From: Chloroflexota bacterium
GTDB lineage: Bacteria; Chloroflexota; Dormibacteria; Dormibacterales; Dormibacteraceae
Assembly (NCBI GenBank): GCA_005880915.1
Contig: VBIW01000036.1
Span: 91,800 to 155,799 of the forward strand
Direction: 5' to 3'
Length of the DNA: 64,000 nucleotides
Shown: positions 48,551-57,580 of the stretch, one piece after another
Layout: each line of letters starts with the position of its first letter
How positions within the stretch are numbered: position 1 is the first letter of the stretch
Notes under the pieces: model-generated
The model's input: only the letters and a program-made list of their open reading frames with translations
Databases searched by the model: none
Told to the model about the DNA's origin: nothing
Program-made: the position numbers and the translations under genes

Positions 48551-49734
48551 CAGCTCCCTTCGCGCGCCTGTCCGACGACGACCTCGCCACGTGCGTCCAC
48601 TGCGGGCTGTGTCTCGACGCTTGTCCAACGTTTCGAGTTACAGGGCTCGAGACCGAGTCGCCTCGCGGGCGAATCTACCTCATGACCCAGTGGAAGCGCG
48701 GGACCATTGCCTTCGACGAGGAGCAGGTGAAGCACATCGACCTCTGCCTCGGCTGCAGAACGTGCGAGGCAGTTTGTCCGTCAGGCGTTCCATACGGCCG
48801 CATCATCGAGACCGGGCGCGCGGACGTGGAAGACATTCGCCGGCCATCGTTCAAGCGCGCGATGAGCCGCGCCTCGCTGCGCCAGCTGGTCGGCCACCCG
48901 AGGCGTTTGAAGGCCGCCGGCGCCGCCATGCGGCTGGCCCAGAAGCTGCGCCTCACCTCGGTCGCCCGCTCGGGCCGCATGTTGCCGCCGCTATCGCCTC
49001 AATACGGCGCGCCCGCCGCCGGCATCGTGCCGGCCATCGGCGAGCGCAAGCACCGTGTCGCGTTTCTCGTCGGATGCGTGATGCCGATCCTCTATCCGCA
49101 ATCGCATGAGGCGGCCGTGAAATTGCTGCAGCTCGCGGGGTGCGAGGTCTGGTTTCCTCCAGGCGAGCGATGCTGTGGCGCGCTGTTCGCGCACAACGGC
49201 GACCTCGAGGGCGCTGAGCGGCTGCGCGAAGCGAACATGCGGACCTACGACGCCGGCACGTTCGACGCGCTGATCGTCGACTCTGCAGGGTGCGGCGCGC
49301 ACCTCAAGGACTTCTACCCAGGTCTGAACGGACGGGTGAAGGACCTTACCGAGTGGCTTGGCGAGGTCGGGCTGCCCGCACCAAAACGTGAGGTCCAGAT
49401 GCGCGTGACCTATCAAGACGCTTGTCACCTCGCGCACGCGCAGAGGATCAAGAAGCAGCCACGTGATCTGATGCGGGCCTTACCCGGCGTCGATTGGATC
49501 GAGATGCGCCACCCTGACATCTGCTGTGGCGCGGCCGGTCTTTACAGCACGCTGGAGCCCGCGATGTCGAATCGCATCCTGCAAGAGAAGCTCGAGGACC
49601 TCACCGCCACGCGCGCCGACGTCGTCACGGTGGCGAATCCGGGCTGCCAGATGCAGCTCGCCGCCGGCTTGCGCCAAAGAGGCTCGACGATGAAGGTCGA
49701 GCATGTGTCGGAGTTCCTGATGCGCGCCTTCTAG
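48547..49734 (+). CDS. glcF: Glycolate oxidase iron-sulfur subunit GlcF
   Basis: CVHCGLCLDACPTFRVTGLETESPRGRIYLM, CLGCRTCEAVCPSGVPYG, CCGALFAHNGD, DICCGAAG. TTG start at 48547. Confidence 0.9.
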   Translation: MTAPFARLSDDDLATCVHCGLCLDACPTFRVTGLETESPRGRIYLMTQWKRGTIAFDEEQVKHIDLCLGCRTCEAVCPSGVPYGRIIETGRADVEDIRRPSFKRAMSRASLRQLVGHPRRLKAAGAAMRLAQKLRLTSVARSGRMLPPLSPQYGAPAAGIVPAIGERKHRVAFLVGCVMPILYPQSHEAAVKLLQLAGCEVWFPPGERCCGALFAHNGDLEGAERLREANMRTYDAGTFDALIVDSAGCGAHLKDFYPGLNGRVKDLTEWLGEVGLPAPKREVQMRVTYQDACHLAHAQRIKKQPRDLMRALPGVDWIEMRHPDICCGAAGLYSTLEPAMSNRILQEKLEDLTATRADVVTVANPGCQMQLAAGLRQRGSTMKVEHVSEFLMRAF

Positions 49735-50507
49735 ATCTTTAGCTTCGGCAGCACCGCGGTCTTGGTCACGTCCACCTCGACTCGTGCTACTGCAAGCGTC
49801 ACGTTGTCGGGAGCGCCCAGCTCGCGGCATCGCTCGATGACCCTCTCCGCGCCGCGGTCGAGGTTGCCGTCGGCGAGGAGCAGCCGCCCCATCTCCTCCA
49901 CGCTCACGCCGGCCGTCTCGACGCCGTCGCTGCAGAGGACGATCGCGTCGCCTTCATCGAGCTTGATCTTGTCGGTGAATGCCTGGATCTGCTCCCAGAC
50001 GCCGACCGCACGTGTCAGGCGGTGCTTGAGTGGATGGTTGGCCGCCTCCTCCGGTTTGATCAAACCGAGACGGACCTGCTCGGCAGGCCACGAATGGTCC
50101 TGCGAGATGAGCTTGGCCAGACCGTTGCGAAACAGGTAGGCCGGGCTGTCGCCTACGTTGAGCAGGCCGATCTCGCCGGAGCGAATCGCCGCGATCGTCA
50201 TCGTGCTTCCCATGCCGGCCCATTCCGGGTTGTCGCGCGCGGCGGCGAACACGGCTGTGTTCGCCTCTTTGCACGCACGCTTGAGGCGCTCGACGTCAGG
50301 CCCTTCCTGGCCGTCCTCGGCCAGCACCTTGGTCACTGTCTTGACAGCGATCTCGCTCGCGTGCTGACCGGCCGCGTGGCCGCCCATCCCGTCACAGACC
50401 ACGATGAGCGTGTCGAGGCCGGCTTTGTTGCGCCAGACCGCGACGGAATCCTCGTTTTCCTCTCTCTCGAGACCTGGGTCTGTGGCCCACGCGATACGTA
50501 GACGCAT
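49731..50507 (-). CDS. PP2C-family serine/threonine phosphatase
   Basis: NEDSVAVWRNKAGLDTLIVVCDGMGGHAAGQHASEIAVKTV, LLNVGDSPAYLF, DAIVLCSDGVE. Confidence 0.92.
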   Translation of the reverse strand: MRLRIAWATDPGLEREENEDSVAVWRNKAGLDTLIVVCDGMGGHAAGQHASEIAVKTVTKVLAEDGQEGPDVERLKRACKEANTAVFAAARDNPEWAGMGSTMTIAAIRSGEIGLLNVGDSPAYLFRNGLAKLISQDHSWPAEQVRLGLIKPEEAANHPLKHRLTRAVGVWEQIQAFTDKIKLDEGDAIVLCSDGVETAGVSVEEMGRLLLADGNLDRGAERVIERCRELGAPDNVTLAVARVEVDVTKTAVLPKLKI

Positions 50508-50534
50508 CGTGCTAACTAACGAGCCGGAACGGCA

Positions 50535-52169
50535 CTACGCCTCGAGTACCGAGAAATGGACTGAGTTCTGGCCGACCGTCACCCGGTCGCCGTGGTTCAG
50601 CTGCTTCTCCTGGACGGACTCGCCGTTCACGAACGTGCCGTTCGTGCTGCCGAGATCGACGAGCCAGAACTGATCGCCGCGACGTTCCAGCCGCGCGTGG
50701 TGTCCGCTTGTCGCCGGGTCACGGAGGATCACGTCGTTGTCGGGCGAGCGGCCCAAGCGCAGGGCGTGGTCGCCGGCGCGATGCTTGTGGCCGGCGTCGG
50801 GTCCGGTCTCGATCGTCAGCTCGCCCTGGGGGCCTGCGCCCACAGCAGCCGCGCCCGCCTGGGCGCTCCTGGCAGGCATCGCCACCGTCTCGGGCAGGGC
50901 CGGCGGTGCCGGCGGGGGTGGCTGCCACGCCGGCATCAGCGTGGTCGGTTCACGCTCCGCACCACCAGTGTCGATCGGCGGACGCGCGACCATCGTCTCA
51001 GCTACATCCATATCCGCCGCGACACGCGGCGCCTGCCAGGGCGCGCCGGGCGGTTCGGCGGATGCCGGTTCGACAGGTGATGCCTGGGCCGCATCTGCGC
51101 CAGCGGCAAGCTCAGCGTCGGTGGAAGCCGGAGCTGCGGACTCAGCCGCCGCAGCGGCCGACCAGGCCGGCGCGGGCGAATTCCAGGGTGGCGGCGCGGG
51201 AGTGGCAGGCGGGGCCTCGGGTGCGGCGGAGGCCGCTGGCGCTCCCCACGACGGAGCGGGAGGTGCAGCGGGCTCTTCGGTCCGCGGAGGTTCCCAAACC
51301 GGCGCGGCGGAAGGCGCGCCCCAGGACGGAGCTGCCGGCGCGGATTCGCCCGCCGGTGGCTCCCATGCGGGGGCGACCGTTGGAGGAGGCGCCGGAGCCG
51401 CAGCAGGCGGAGCGCCCCAGGACGCGGCCGAGGCGGGAGCGCCCCAATCGCTGCCCGACGGCGCTGGCGCCGCTTGCGCCGGAGAAGCAGGCTGAGGGGG
51501 AGCGGCCGGCGAGGCGTTCCAGCCCGGCGCGGCGGGCGGATTCCACGACGGCGCCGAAGGGACGGCTGGCCCACCGGGCTCCGCAGCCGGCGGCGTGCCC
51601 CAGGATGGGGCTGGAGCCGGGGGTGCTCCCCACGACGGAGCCGGCTCAGCGGCGGGGGGGGACGCAGGCGGCGGACCGGCGGGCGCGCCCCACGAAGGTG
51701 CAGGAGCCGAGCCAGGCGGTGGCGCAGACGGCGAGGAGCCCCATGTTGGAGCCCCGCCGGCAGGTGGCGCCGGCGGCGGCGCACCCCAGGTCGGAGATGC
51801 TGCCGGCGCAGCGGGCGCGGCAGCCGCGGGCGGCGCGCCCCACGACGGCGAGGTAGACGCTGCCGGCGGAGAGGCGACCGCAGGCGAGGCAGGCGACCCC
51901 CAACCGCCCGTTGCCGGCCTGGCTGGAGCCGGAGCTGCCCATCCAGAGTTGGGTGCGGTGACGATCGTGGGCGCCACCGGGGTCGCAGCGGGACGTGCGG
52001 GCGTTGGCGGCGCCCACGTCGCGGCCACGCCGGCCGTCTGGTTGGTCGGGGCGGCAGGGCGAACCGGCGGAGCGGATTTCTTCTTGCGACGGCGTCTGGT
52101 CCTCAGGTACAGCGCGGCGGCGATCAGCGCTGCGACCGCGAGGATGATGTCTGCGTATTCAACGGGCAT
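50535..52169 (-). CDS. FHA-domain protein with N-terminal TM and long Trp/Pro/Ala repeat region
   Basis: N-terminal TM then RTRRRRKKK; ~20 Trp-centred WGAPP-like units; C-terminal FHA LRLGRSPDNDVILRDPATSGHHARLERRGDQFWLVDLGSTNGTFVNGE. Confidence 0.88.
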   Translation of the reverse strand: MPVEYADIILAVAALIAAALYLRTRRRRKKKSAPPVRPAAPTNQTAGVAATWAPPTPARPAATPVAPTIVTAPNSGWAAPAPARPATGGWGSPASPAVASPPAASTSPSWGAPPAAAAPAAPAASPTWGAPPPAPPAGGAPTWGSSPSAPPPGSAPAPSWGAPAGPPPASPPAAEPAPSWGAPPAPAPSWGTPPAAEPGGPAVPSAPSWNPPAAPGWNASPAAPPQPASPAQAAPAPSGSDWGAPASAASWGAPPAAAPAPPPTVAPAWEPPAGESAPAAPSWGAPSAAPVWEPPRTEEPAAPPAPSWGAPAASAAPEAPPATPAPPPWNSPAPAWSAAAAAESAAPASTDAELAAGADAAQASPVEPASAEPPGAPWQAPRVAADMDVAETMVARPPIDTGGAEREPTTLMPAWQPPPPAPPALPETVAMPARSAQAGAAAVGAGPQGELTIETGPDAGHKHRAGDHALRLGRSPDNDVILRDPATSGHHARLERRGDQFWLVDLGSTNGTFVNGESVQEKQLNHGDRVTVGQNSVHFSVLEA

Positions 52170-52258
52170 GCGGTGGGGAGCCTCCCTTCTCGCCTACTGC
52201 GGCAGTGGATCCTTGGTGTTAAGCGACAAATGCGTAGTGCAGAAGTATGCCACCGAGG

Positions 52259-54886
52259 TCAGCCACCGCCACGCGACATAGCACCGTTTTCGATCACCAG
52301 CCTTCCCGACGCCACTCCGGGCACGGTGATGTCCGCCTCGAGCGAATGGGCGCCCGGGCCGATAGGCTCACCAGTCACGACGTGAAGCACCAGGCGCCGG
52401 CCTAGCGGCATGTCGAGACGCTTGGGCAAAGGCGCAAGGCCGGCATTCGTCTCCATATGCAGCTGATGCCCCGTGACGAGAACACCGTCGAGGCGCAATC
52501 CCGTGAGGCCTACCAACACCGCGGGCCGGGTGCGATTTTCGAGCGCAAAGCTCAAGCCCTGAGTCTCGGGACGCAGGCTTTTCAGGTCGGCGAGCCGCTC
52601 CGCGAGGTAACGAGGAATCTCGGGGCGGGGTCGATCCGCCGACTGCGCCGACGACACGATGAAGGTGAGCTCAGCGTGATCCACCTCACGCCCAGACGCG
52701 ATGAGTGTCGCCTCGAGCCGGTACTCGCCCTCCGCCGCGAGCGGAAGGCTGAGCGTCGTAGCGCTCACCGCTGGCTCGAACGCGGTCGGCACCTCTACCT
52801 CGACCGAGCCGGAGTACGACTTTTTCTGCACCGCGTCGCGCATGCGGTCGAGGCCACGAGCGCCCGCCGCCTTCTCCCTCGCGAGCGACCACCGAATGAC
52901 ACCACGCCCCATCACGCTTGGGTCGTCGTTGACGACCACAAGTCGCGCGGCGAACGGAACGTGCGGGTTCTGCAGAACACCGAATGGTCGCGCCCCCTCA
53001 AAGACCAACGGTTCGATGATCACGCGCGTTGACTTGAAGGCGATTGCCAGGGCTTCGAGCGCGAGCTTGGGCCGTCGTGAACCGTCGAGCAGCCCGAACC
53101 CGATGCCGGGAAACGGATCCACGAGGTGGTAGGCGAAAGCACCCCAGCAGGACTCGAACTTTCGCGTGCGCAAATGCTCCGCCGCGTAACGGACCAGGCC
53201 GGCCTGATACTCCTGCGACGCCTCTATGTAGTCGTCGAGGCTTTGATATGACGAGGGCAGGCCGACCCCTCGCTCGGCCCAGTTGACCGGCTGAAATCCG
53301 GCATGTCGCCAGGCAGGCTCGTCATCAGGGACGGGCCATCGCTTGCCGATCTTCTGCCACGCGGGCGAGTCGACGTCTGGCAGAGACTGCGCCCCGAATG
53401 CCGTGACCATCAACGGCTCGACGTGACCGATGTCACGCCACGAACCGTCCGACCAGCCGAGCATCAGATGAAGGTCCACGTCGCCTGACGCCGCAATCGA
53501 TGGCCGGCTGGGATCGAGGCGGTCGAATCCGGCTTTCAGATCTTGATCGACAGAATGGTTCTGGCGCACGGCGTGCACGTCGCCGAGATCGAAGTTGGTG
53601 GCGAGCCAGGGCGGCTCATCGTGGCCGATCCACAGCGCGACCGACGGATGGTTGCGCAGCATCGCGACCATCTCGGCCTGCTGCTCCCGCGCGGCGGTCT
53701 CGAAGAAGCGGGCCTCGTCATTGCGGCCGTGATATACGTACGTGCCGATCAGCGGCAGGTCCTGGAAGATGAGCATGCCGGCCTCATCCGCCTGCCGGTA
53801 GAAATCCGCAGGCAGCACGTTGGCGACGACTCGCAGCGCGTCGATGTTCACCTGCTTGGCGACCGCGATGTCTGCCGCAAACACGTCGGCCGTGAGCTCA
53901 TCGAGCCTGTAGGAAGGCGCGTAGCAAGCCCCTCGCAAGAACATCGGGCGGCCGTTGACGGAAAAGCTCCACCGCCGCGGCCCGATGTCCCAGCTCAACT
54001 CGCGAAAGGCGAAGACGTCGTCGACGCGCGAAGACTCGACTCCGTCCGCGGTACGCGTGACCAGCTCGGCCCGATACAGCGGCTGTTCGCCGAGCCGCCA
54101 CGGTTCCCATCGCTTGACCCCGGGGAACGCGAGGCGCATCGTCACCGTCTCTTCGGTCCCGCCGGCGAGGCGCACGTCGCGGCGCAGCCGGAGTGAATCC
54201 CTGCCTGGCGACGGCAGGATGAGCTCGACCTCGCCCTCCATCTGGCGGCCGTCGAGGTTGCGGAGCCGCGCCTCGACCTCGAGCCGGCCGTCACCCGCTT
54301 CGAAGCTCGGCTTGAGGCGCAGCCAGTCAACCGCGATCGGTCCGACGTATTCGAGCTGCACCGGCTGCCATAGGCCGAGCGGCACCTCGACGCCGTAGGG
54401 CTCGGGCAGACTCGAGTACGCGGACGCGGGATAGGGTTTCAGGTCGCCGTCGTTGAACAGGCCCATGATGTGGCGCTTTTTCTCTGGCTGCGTCTCGACC
54501 GCGGATTCGCAGCAGATCACGAGCAGGTTCTCCGGCTTGAGGTACGGCGTCAGGTCGAAGCCGAACGGCGCGAAGTAGCCGTAATGCGAACCAAGCAGGC
54601 GCCCGTTCAGCCAGACGTTGGTCGCGAGGAACGCACCGCCGACGCGGAGCACAACCCGCCCCGAGTGGTCAGGCCGCGGAAACTCCGTCCGGTACCACAC
54701 CGACTGGCGCCCCTCACGCGCGGCGAGCTGGCTCGGCACCTCGATTGGCTTCCAGCCCGTGCCGCGCCCGACCGTAAGGCCCTCGGCCTCGCCTTCGCCA
54801 AGCGGCACCCACACCGCCTCCCAGCCGCTGAGCTCGCGCCGTCCCGCGGCCCTCTGCGCGAGCGGCATGAACAGCGAGTCGCTCAT
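52259..54886 (-). CDS. GH2-fold protein (beta-mannosidase-like), catalytic status doubtful
   Basis: GH2 sugar-binding RVVLRVGGAFLATNVWLNGRLLGSHYGYFAPFGFDLTPYL; NGRPMFLRGACYAPSY; ALWIGHDEPPW; VTAFGAQSLPD. Confidence 0.85.
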   Translation of the reverse strand: MSDSLFMPLAQRAAGRRELSGWEAVWVPLGEGEAEGLTVGRGTGWKPIEVPSQLAAREGRQSVWYRTEFPRPDHSGRVVLRVGGAFLATNVWLNGRLLGSHYGYFAPFGFDLTPYLKPENLLVICCESAVETQPEKKRHIMGLFNDGDLKPYPASAYSSLPEPYGVEVPLGLWQPVQLEYVGPIAVDWLRLKPSFEAGDGRLEVEARLRNLDGRQMEGEVELILPSPGRDSLRLRRDVRLAGGTEETVTMRLAFPGVKRWEPWRLGEQPLYRAELVTRTADGVESSRVDDVFAFRELSWDIGPRRWSFSVNGRPMFLRGACYAPSYRLDELTADVFAADIAVAKQVNIDALRVVANVLPADFYRQADEAGMLIFQDLPLIGTYVYHGRNDEARFFETAAREQQAEMVAMLRNHPSVALWIGHDEPPWLATNFDLGDVHAVRQNHSVDQDLKAGFDRLDPSRPSIAASGDVDLHLMLGWSDGSWRDIGHVEPLMVTAFGAQSLPDVDSPAWQKIGKRWPVPDDEPAWRHAGFQPVNWAERGVGLPSSYQSLDDYIEASQEYQAGLVRYAAEHLRTRKFESCWGAFAYHLVDPFPGIGFGLLDGSRRPKLALEALAIAFKSTRVIIEPLVFEGARPFGVLQNPHVPFAARLVVVNDDPSVMGRGVIRWSLAREKAAGARGLDRMRDAVQKKSYSGSVEVEVPTAFEPAVSATTLSLPLAAEGEYRLEATLIASGREVDHAELTFIVSSAQSADRPRPEIPRYLAERLADLKSLRPETQGLSFALENRTRPAVLVGLTGLRLDGVLVTGHQLHMETNAGLAPLPKRLDMPLGRRLVLHVVTGEPIGPGAHSLEADITVPGVASGRLVIENGAMSRGGG

Positions 54887-55791
54887 GCCTCCCTCACGAA
54901 AGCGCCGTCGGCCGTGGAGCAGATCTGCACCGCCCTGCCGACGACCGCGACGAGATTCTGCGTCCTGGTGCGGTCGAGCAGCGCCAGGACACTGCCCCCG
55001 AAGCCCGCACCCATGATGCGCGCGCCATAGCAGCCACCGATGGAGCTCACCTGCTCCACGAGGGCGTCGACGTTTGGCGTCGAGACCTCGAAGTCGTCGC
55101 GCAGGCTGGCGTGCGACTCCTTCAGAAGCTCGCCCAAGCGATTGAAGTCCCGCTTGCGTAGGGCGGCGACGAAGGCCCGCACGCGCGCAATCTCCGAGTG
55201 GACGTGCCGCATGCGCTTGGGATCGCCTGCCTCCGCCTCACGCCGCCGCTGGTTGTAGGGCGTCGCGGCGAGGGCGCGGTGCTCACCGGAATCGATCACC
55301 GCGATCGCAACCTCGTCTGGAAAAGGCACCAACTCGTACTCCAGGGTCGCGCAGTCGAGCAGCAGCGCGTCGCCCCGGCGTCCGAGCGCCGATGCGAACT
55401 GGTCCATCACGCCGACCTGGACTCCAGTCGCTTTCTGCTCCGCGCGCTGGCACGCGAGCGCGGCCTTCCTTCCATCCATGCCCGGCCTCAGGCCGGCAGC
55501 GACGGCGACCAGCAGCGCCGCCGAAGAGCTGAGGCCGGCGTTCGGTGGCACCTGCGACGCGACCTGCACGGCCTGCGGTCCGACTTCAAGCTCCTCGCAC
55601 ACGGCGCGCACGTACGCCAACCCGCCCTCGACGTCGCTCGCGATAGACCAGTTCGCCGAACCGTGACCCGTGACCTCGATGAAACGATCCACTGCTGCGG
55701 GCAAGACGATGCCACCGAGGTAGTCGACATGCTCGCCGATGAGGTTCACCCGGCCGGGAGCCTTCCCGTGCCATGTCGACTCAGAGCGCAC
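54883..55791 (-). CDS. galK: Galactokinase
   Basis: APGRVNLIGEHVDYLGGIVLPAAVDR, NAGLSSSAALLVAVA, MGAGFGGSVLALL. Confidence 0.92.
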   Translation of the reverse strand: MRSESTWHGKAPGRVNLIGEHVDYLGGIVLPAAVDRFIEVTGHGSANWSIASDVEGGLAYVRAVCEELEVGPQAVQVASQVPPNAGLSSSAALLVAVAAGLRPGMDGRKAALACQRAEQKATGVQVGVMDQFASALGRRGDALLLDCATLEYELVPFPDEVAIAVIDSGEHRALAATPYNQRRREAEAGDPKRMRHVHSEIARVRAFVAALRKRDFNRLGELLKESHASLRDDFEVSTPNVDALVEQVSSIGGCYGARIMGAGFGGSVLALLDRTRTQNLVAVVGRAVQICSTADGAFVREA

Positions 55792-56689
55792 GCAGCTCCG
55801 CTGCCGTGTCCTCGGCCCGTGCGTCGAGGATGAACGCGCCTGCTCCGAGTTCTGAGCCCGCGAGGTACTTCAGCTTCTCGCGCGTGCGGTTGGGTGGATA
55901 GAACTCGATGTGGAGGTGGTGGTGGCGCCCGCCGCGTCCGGGGGGCTTCTGATGCATCGCCATCACATAAGGAAGAGGTTTCTCGAACAGCCGGTCGTAC
56001 TTTTGCAGCAGCCCTTTCAGGGTCGACGCGAACGAAACGTCGTCTTCCTCATCCAGGTCGGTCAAAGCACCCCGATGCCTGGTTGGCGCGAGGTGCACCT
56101 CGTAAGGCCACCGTGCGAATGGCGGGACGAAGGCGATCCAGCGCTCGTCGCGCAGCACCGTACGGGCGGCGTCCTTCTCACCATCGATGACGTCGCAGTA
56201 CAGACACCGTCCGGTCTTGCGCATGTGTCGCGATTCCGCGGCGAGCTCGCGCTGCAACACCGGCGGCAAGAACGGATACGCGTAGATCTGCCCGTGCGGA
56301 TGGCTCAGCGTGACGCCGATCTCCTCACCGCGGTTCTCGAATACATACACATATTTCACGTTGGGCAGGCGGCCGAGCTCGTTAGTGCGGTCACGCCACA
56401 CCTCGATGAGGTCGCGGATGTGGTCGACGCTTTGCTCGCCAAGAGACGAGTCGTGGTCGGGGGTGTAGCACACGACCTCGCAGCGTCCCTGCTCGCCCGT
56501 GTAGGACGGAAAGCGATTTTCGAAAACCGCGATATGGTAATCGGGTTCCGGGATCTCCGTCTCCGGCTGGCCTGGTCGGGTCGGGCACAACGGACAGTGC
56601 TCGGCGGCTGGGTGGTACGTCCTGTCCTGGCGCCACGGCGCGACTGTGACCCACTCCTCGAGCAGCGGATGCCAGCGCAGTTCCGACAT
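55781..56689 (-). CDS. galT: Galactose-1-phosphate uridylyltransferase
   Basis: CPLCPTRPGQPETEIPEPDYHIAVFENRFPSY, VTLSHPHGQIYAYPFLPP, GRHHHLHIEFYPP. Confidence 0.94.
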   Translation of the reverse strand: MSELRWHPLLEEWVTVAPWRQDRTYHPAAEHCPLCPTRPGQPETEIPEPDYHIAVFENRFPSYTGEQGRCEVVCYTPDHDSSLGEQSVDHIRDLIEVWRDRTNELGRLPNVKYVYVFENRGEEIGVTLSHPHGQIYAYPFLPPVLQRELAAESRHMRKTGRCLYCDVIDGEKDAARTVLRDERWIAFVPPFARWPYEVHLAPTRHRGALTDLDEEDDVSFASTLKGLLQKYDRLFEKPLPYVMAMHQKPPGRGGRHHHLHIEFYPPNRTREKLKYLAGSELGAGAFILDARAEDTAAELRAL

Positions 56690-56691
56690 GC

Positions 56692-56907
56692 CTAAAAAGT
56701 CGCCCTGCGCGCGGCCGGCGGTTTGTCGAAGTAGATCAAGTAGCGGCCATCGGCCTTCTCCACGACCCGCTTGGTCAACGTTCCCTTCCCCGCTACCGGA
56801 GGAAGGTGGTCCCGTCTTCCCTTCCCCGCTTGCCGGGGAAGGTGGTCCCGTCGCGAAGCGACCGGACCGGATGGGGACGGTGGCATTTGCTCAGCCTCCG
56901 ATGGCAC
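56692..56907 (-). CDS. Small hypothetical protein containing an in-frame repeat insertion
   Basis: C-terminal TLTKRVVEKADGRYLIYFDKPPAARRATF looks protein-like; N-terminal part is encoded by a DNA repeat. Start uncertain. Confidence 0.4.
   Translation of the reverse strand: MPSEAEQMPPSPSGPVASRRDHLPRQAGKGRRDHLPPVAGKGTLTKRVVEKADGRYLIYFDKPPAARRATF
56781..56852. repeat. Two tandem 36-bp palindromic repeat units
   Basis: TTCCCTTCCCCGCTACCGGAGGAAGGTGGTCCCGTC and TTCCCTTCCCCGCTTGCCGGGGAAGGTGGTCCCGTC, 32/36 identical by eye. Unit 2 folds as CCTTCCCC-gcttgcc-GGGGAAGG. Confidence 0.82.
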
Positions 56908-57337
56908 GTTTCACCGCCTCAGCCGGCGTATCCACGACCTCGAGCCCCTCGACATCCCACGAATCGAGCGCAAACACAGCGCGGCCGAGCCTGCGCGCGT
57001 GCGCGATCTCGCTCAGGGTCCCCCATCCCCGACCGATCGCGATCACGCTCTCGGCCGCCGTGACGATGAGAAGGTTGCGGCCCTGTCCCAGTCCGGTAGG
57101 CAGGGAGACGGTCAGGTGTGGGTTCGCGCCGTCCCGATCGCTTTCGGAGAGAAGACCGACCACGGTGCCGCCTTCACTCGCCGCGCCTTCGCTAGCCGCG
57201 CCAGAAACGCCGCCATACCCCCCGTTGATTACGATCGCGCCCGACCGCGCCAGGAGCTTTCCCACCTGACGCGCCGCGTCGAGCTGAGACGGCGTGGCTT
57301 CGGTCGCGCCGCACACGGCGACATATCGGGTGGGCAT
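56891..57337 (-). CDS. SLOG/LOG-fold protein (TIGR00725-like)
   Basis: YVAVCGATEATPSQLDAARQVGKLLARSGAIVINGGYGGVSGAASEG...GRNLLIVTAAESVIAIGRGWGTLSEIAHARRLG. Confidence 0.8.
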   Translation of the reverse strand: MPTRYVAVCGATEATPSQLDAARQVGKLLARSGAIVINGGYGGVSGAASEGAASEGGTVVGLLSESDRDGANPHLTVSLPTGLGQGRNLLIVTAAESVIAIGRGWGTLSEIAHARRLGRAVFALDSWDVEGLEVVDTPAEAVKRAIGG

Positions 57338-57386
57338 CTGGGGAAGTTTATTCGGTACACTTTCGGACGAAGTTCAACGCCCGTGG

Positions 57387-57580
57387 GGCAAGGAGGTGAG
57401 GCGAAGCTTGGATAAACCGAGTCGTGGTGCCAGCCGCCTCGTTTGCCAGCCGGGAGCTCGGGAGGAAGGCAGCTTCTAACCTCTAGGGCTTCCTAGATCC
57501 GAATCCGGCTCCTGGAGTCGGAGGCGGTAGCACTGCGAACGTAGACGCATGAGGGCCCGGCTTAGCCGGGCCCTCAGCAT
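57387..57580 (+). ncRNA. Candidate structured RNA (unclassified)
   Basis: Nested stems in non-coding DNA: GGCAA/TTGCC, GAGGCG/CGCCTC, CTTGG/CCGAG; second domain AGCCGG/CCGGCT, TCGG/CCGA, AGGAAG/CTTCCT; followed by a 12-bp hairpin. Strand uncertain. Confidence 0.4.

Noticed and set aside
50708-51856. 382-aa plus-strand ORF (and 51474-52385) in the FHA gene region
   Set aside because: Mirror image of the GC-rich Pro/Ala repeat coding sequence; low-complexity Arg-rich translation.
57441-57475. Possible SRP RNA signature (GTTTGCCAGCCGGGAGCTCGGGAGGAAGGCAGC)
   Set aside because: Superficially like the 4.5S motif (ACCAGGTCAGGTCCGGAAGGAAGCAGC), but the GGAA tetraloop and flanking asymmetric loop do not form; kept only as an unclassified structured RNA.
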